From positions 1 to 8,391 of the forward strand of contig JACRGO010000155.1 of the NCBI GenBank assembly GCA_016212295.1: a stretch of 8,391 bases of DNA, in the 5' to 3' direction. The notes under the pieces are model-generated. The model saw nothing but the letters and a program-made list of their open reading frames with translations, did not search any database and was not told where the DNA came from. Positions 6,151 to 8,391 of the stretch are shown one piece after another. A program made the position numbers and the translations under genes. How positions within the stretch are numbered: position 1 is the first letter of the stretch; each line of letters starts with the position of its first letter. This DNA comes from Nitrospinota bacterium. Its GTDB lineage: Bacteria > Nitrospinota > Nitrospinia > JACRGO01.

Positions 6151-6611
6151 GTGGCGGGTGGGTATTGGGAAGGGGCGGTGGACTGTGACTCCTTATGTTC
6201 CAAAGCCCGAGATGCTTTAAAACTTAAACCCATCGCTGAATCATGTCCGTTCGTTTCCGCTATCCGCGGCAAGGGGCTCATGTTCGGGCTCGACTTCGAT
6301 TGGCCGAAGGACTCCATGAAGCTGAAGGTTACATGGAAAATTCTGCACAAGTTGAACGAAAGCGTGTTCGGGCAGATGATTATAATTCCCTTGCTGCAAA
6401 AACACCGCATCCTGACACAAGTCGCCGGATATCACACGGAGGTCATCAAGTTCCTGCCCCCTCTCACAATCACCAAAGACGATCTGGACTGGTTTCTTGC
6501 CGGGCTGGACGATGTGCTGAAGGACACGCAGCGCGAGTGCCGGCGACCGCCTGCAACACCATCCTCGGCCTGGCCAAGGGCGTGCTCCTGGCCTGTATAA
6601 GCAGCCTTTAA
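6151..6611 (+). pseudogene. C-terminal remnant of a class-III (PLP) aminotransferase, frameshifted
   Basis: The frame reads as the small C-terminal domain of a class-III pyridoxal-phosphate aminotransferase: FVSAIRGKGLMFGLDF, then LLQKHRILTQ, then VIKFLPPLTITKDDLDWFLA. The large domain with the PLP-binding Lys is missing, so the enzyme cannot work. Recognisable homology begins at about 6180, with no suitable start codon or ribosome binding site. Near 6525-6545 the frame slips: the first frame degenerates into CRRPPATPSSAWPR and ends at 6600, while the frame one base back continues plausibly as CNTILGLAKGVLLACISSL and stops at 6609-6611. A one-base loss or two-base gain explains this. The stop overlaps the next start as TAATG, preserving the old operon joint. 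The stretch 6048-6150 upstream holds nothing I can assign and probably contains the breakpoint. Confidence 0.75.
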
Positions 6612-7460
6612 TGAGCAGCATCAAGGAAACATCCAATTCTTCCACAACCGCCGCATGCAACGGTCTCATGCGTACCGGATTCGGGTCCGCGTACGTCGCG
6701 GACCTTTCCACTCTCAAGGGCAAGGCCCGCTTCGAGTCAATATTTCAGGCGCATCGCAAGGACCACGTTTCCATGTAAATCATCCAGGAAACCATCCGCC
6801 AGGGCTTTGAGTACTATTACCTGGTCCTTGAGGACCGGGAGGGAAGGGTCCGGGTCATACAACCGTTTTTCGTGCATGGGCAGGACCTTCTTGCCGGCGC
6901 CGGACCTCCGGCGCAAATTCAGAAACGCGGCCAAGACCCCTCCGCTGGGCATGCAGGCCGTCACTGATCTCACTCCGTACGTGGATGAGGTATACCCGCT
7001 TTATCTCCAGGTGTACGAACGGTCCAAGCTGCGGTTCGAGAAGCTGACCAAGGAATATCTCCGCCGCATTGGCGCCGAGCGCCCGGAGAAGGCGCGGTTC
7101 TTCATCTGGCGGCAGGAAGGCAGGCCAGTGGCCTTCAGCGTGTGCGCGTTGCATGATAACGCCCTGTGGGACGAGTACATAGGAATGGACTACGGCGTCG
7201 CGCTCGATCTGCACTTGTACTTTCTCACCTTCCGCGATCTGATCAATTGGTGCTGCAAGCAGGGCCTTAAACGATACTACAGCACGGCCCTTGGATACGA
7301 TCCGAAGCTGCATCTGAAATGCAGGCTGGCGCCCATTGATCTCTACGTGCGGCATACCAGCCCCTTGATCAACCAGGTTTTCCGCCGGGTCCTTAAGTTT
7401 TTGGAGCCGACCCGCGGCGATCCGGTCCTCAAAAAATTTCCAAACGCGAGCGAGTTATGA
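6611..7460 (+). pseudogene. GNAT/FemAB-like acyltransferase gene broken by a nonsense codon and a frameshift
   Basis: Three pieces of one gene are visible. Piece 1 starts at ATG 6611 and reads up to KARFESIFQAHRKDH before an in-frame TAA at 6776-6778. Piece 2 continues in the same frame (QETIRQGFEYYYLVLEDREG) to about 6900. Piece 3, in the next frame from about 6903, reads DLRRKFRNAAKTPPL and then RFFIWRQEGRPVAFSVCALH, DEYIGMDYGVALDLHLYF and DPKLHLKCRLAPIDLYVRHT to the TGA at 7458-7460. These are hallmarks of a GNAT-fold family related to peptidogalycan/FemAB-type acyltransferases, which usually have about 370-400 residues. The jump from DLLAGAG to DLRRKFR omits roughly the middle hundred residues (estimated from memory of the family), so an internal deletion happened as well. 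The short direct repeat CCGGCGC (6894-6900, 6908-6914) lies at the joint. The last frame alone could give a C-terminal fragment from TTG 6807, but that part is out of frame with the gene until about 6900. Confidence 0.75.
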
Positions 7461-7909
7461 CCGGCCACCGTGAAAGTAAATTAGAAAGCGGGATATCCGG
7501 GCAAGCCGTCTTGCCGTGGTTCCTTAATCCGTTCCTCCATCTCGCGCTTAATGGACTTCTGAGAACAGTGTCCGAACTGCTCTTCAAGCGCGCGGCAATT
7601 GCCGCGGCTGATGTGCCGGCCCCCTCGTGGCTGGCCTGGCTGGGCTTTACCGCGTTGGGGTCATGGTGGATATGGGCCGGCACCATCCTGGCCATAGCGA
7701 GTTTTATATGCTGGCTGCACGTGCTACGGTTTGTGCCGCTCAGTATCGCCTATCCAGTGGCAAGCGCCGTCCATGTGTTGATCCCGTTAGGCGCATGGGC
7801 TTTTTTGGGAGAAACGCCGGGACCGGTTCGGTGGTTCGGGATCAGCCTGATCATCGCAGGCAGATTGGTCATCTCCGGCCCTATGGTCAGCGCGGAGGAA
7901 AAATTATGA
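7457..7909 (+). CDS. SMR/EamA-type small membrane transporter subunit 1 (ArnE/F-like)
   Basis: This encodes 150 residues with four predicted membrane spans (about 22-46, 60-84, 88-112 and 124-141) after a hydrophilic N-terminus. VPLSIAYPVASAVHVLIPLGAW followed by GETPGPVRWFGISLIIAGRLVI is the typical second half of small multidrug resistance and ArnE/ArnF-type proteins. Such proteins export small cations or flip polyprenyl- or lipid-linked sugars. Span 1 contains E40 and K44 (SELLFKR), E40 being a candidate for the membrane Glu used by SMR exporters. The start overlaps the stop of the GNAT gene (ATGA) and the stop overlaps the start of the next gene (ATGA), so translation is coupled. The partner gene suggests a heterodimer. 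Gly-Arg near the end (GRLVI) puts a charge where family members usually have an apolar residue. Confidence 0.75.
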   Translation: MTGHRESKLESGISGQAVLPWFLNPFLHLALNGLLRTVSELLFKRAAIAAADVPAPSWLAWLGFTALGSWWIWAGTILAIASFICWLHVLRFVPLSIAYPVASAVHVLIPLGAWAFLGETPGPVRWFGISLIIAGRLVISGPMVSAEEKL

Positions 7910-8247
7910 CCAGGATGGCCCTGTTGGCGCTGCTGGCGCAAGCGGCCCAGGTGGCCGGGCAGATTTTTCTAAAGCACGCCATGACGTCCAACGGCCGCTG
8001 CCAGGGTACGGCAGGCAAGGCAAAACTCCACTTCACGGCCGGGATAAGCCTTCTAACGCTTTGGTTTTTTCTGTGGATAGGACTTCTCCAGAAGTGGGAC
8101 CTGAGCTACATATTCCCCTTCGAGGGGGTCAGCCCTGTGCTGATAGTCCTTGCCGCCTGTTTTTTGCTCAATGAAAAGATGCCCATGAGGTCTTGGGTCG
8201 GCGTCGCCTTGATCTCGGTCGGGGTGGTTTTGGTGGGACTAAGCTGA
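7906..8247 (+). CDS. SMR/EamA-type small membrane transporter subunit 2 (ArnE/F-like)
   Basis: This encodes 113 residues, four spans, and is the partner of the preceding gene. ATG at 7906 is chosen because it forms an ATGA overlap with the upstream stop and has GGAGG at 7894-7898, 7 nt before it; longer in-frame starts would lie deep in the upstream gene. Span 1 reads LLAQAAQVAGQIFLKHAM: the GQxxxK pattern resembles ArnE (AGQLCQKQA), with Q19 where SMR drug exporters have Glu. The C-terminal half, WDLSYIFPFEGVSPVLIVLAA followed by NEKMPMRSWVGVALISVGV, is typical of the family. With its neighbour it probably forms an asymmetric dimer in the inner membrane that moves the product of the decayed biosynthetic genes upstream. 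It ends 5 bp before the right-hand 20-bp repeat, and no hairpin terminator is visible. Confidence 0.75.
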   Translation: MTRMALLALLAQAAQVAGQIFLKHAMTSNGRCQGTAGKAKLHFTAGISLLTLWFFLWIGLLQKWDLSYIFPFEGVSPVLIVLAACFLLNEKMPMRSWVGVALISVGVVLVGLS

Positions 8248-8252
8248 ATAAT

Positions 8253-8272
8253 TATAGAGCCTACGCATAAAT
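8253..8272 (-). repeat. Right copy of the 20-bp inverted repeat
   Basis: TATAGAGCCTACGCATAAAT is the exact reverse complement of 21-40. It starts 5 bp after the stop codon of the second SMR gene and is followed by an A-rich run, as is the outer side of the left copy. The DNA beyond it is markedly more AT-rich than the operon before it. Confidence 0.8.
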
Positions 8273-8335
8273 TAAAAAACAACAAATCAATTTTAAAAAA
8301 CCCAACAAAATCAATGAGTTAGGATTTTAGGGTCT

Positions 8336-8391
8336 ATGGGTAAATTGAAAACCAGTAAATATAAACTTGTCAATTTTGAAGCAGTCCCATA
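8336..8391 (+). CDS. Start of an unidentified gene, cut by the window end
   Basis: ATG at 8336 opens a frame that stays open to the window end: MGKLKTSKYKLVNFEAVP. The basic, ordered start reads like a real N-terminus, and an AGGG (8329-8332) lies just upstream as a weak ribosome binding site. Only about 18 residues are visible, so no family can be named. Its AT-rich codon use differs from the GC-rich operon to its left. Confidence 0.4.
   Translation, partial: MGKLKTSKYKLVNFEAVP

Noticed and set aside
6041-6220. Open frame through the gap after the TPR-like gene (contains VLIIGGNEVLEARLH)
   Set aside because: It has no usable start codon, ends in the middle of aminotransferase-coding DNA and matches nothing I recognise; chance or remnant.
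7627-8247. Longer 206-aa version of the second SMR protein
   Set aside because: Its first 93 residues overlap the first SMR gene in another frame and are not membrane-like; the ATG at 7906 has a ribosome binding site and an ATGA overlap.
21-8272. A complete insertion sequence or composite transposon defined by the 20-bp inverted repeats
   Set aside because: No transposase or integrase frame lies inside and no target duplication is visible, so only a repeat-bounded segment is claimed.

Overview
This window looks like a piece of a mid-GC, Gram-negative-type bacterial genome, probably an uncultured lineage. The signs are exported proteins with signal peptides, a bis-heme cytochrome b fused to Fe-S and MvhD-type domains, GC-rich coding DNA, and intergenic 7-bp repeat arrays (CATCGAA/CACTGAA and NNATTTG types). 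As I recall, such arrays turn up in Nitrospinota, Nitrospirota, Desulfobacterota, Omnitrophota and planctomycete-like genomes. The taxon is inference only. All convincing genes lie on the + strand.

Layout. (1) 1-1519: a 5'-truncated secreted parallel beta-helix protein built from a duplicated module of about 165 residues; its frame runs into a 20-bp repeat at the left edge. (2) 1541-1672: a 132-bp MITE-like element with 26-bp terminal inverted repeats. (3) 1677-3837: a likely promoter, a strong ribosome binding site, and a TTG-started 692-aa membrane electron-transfer protein (cytochrome b, two [4Fe-4S] motifs, an MvhD-like domain, a last membrane span and a probably periplasmic tail). (4) 3867-4335: two 7-bp repeat arrays around a 55-aa Cys-rich single-span membrane protein. 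(5) 4365-5677: a 35-codon micro-ORF overlapping, by ATGA, a membrane-anchored sulfatase-fold protein with a degenerate active site. (6) 5748-6047: a short exported helical, TPR-like protein that looks cut off. (7) 6151-8247: a decayed operon. It has the C-terminal remnant of a class-III aminotransferase with a frameshift, a GNAT-type acyltransferase gene broken by a nonsense codon and a frameshifting deletion, and two apparently intact small SMR/ArnE-like membrane proteins, all joined by TAATG or ATGA overlaps. (8) 8253-8391: the same 20-bp repeat in inverted orientation, AT-rich DNA and the first codons of another gene.

How the parts may fit together. The cytochrome b fusion probably moves electrons between the quinone pool and a cytoplasmic Fe-S or flavin partner that is not encoded here. 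The aminotransferase, GNAT and SMR-pair order suggests a former pathway that made an aminated, N-acylated compound and moved it across the inner membrane; only the transporter half still looks intact. Taken together, the truncated genes, the two pseudogenes, the MITE-like element and the inverted 20-mers at both ends suggest a rearranged accessory region. I see no tRNA, rRNA, CRISPR array, transposase or integrase.
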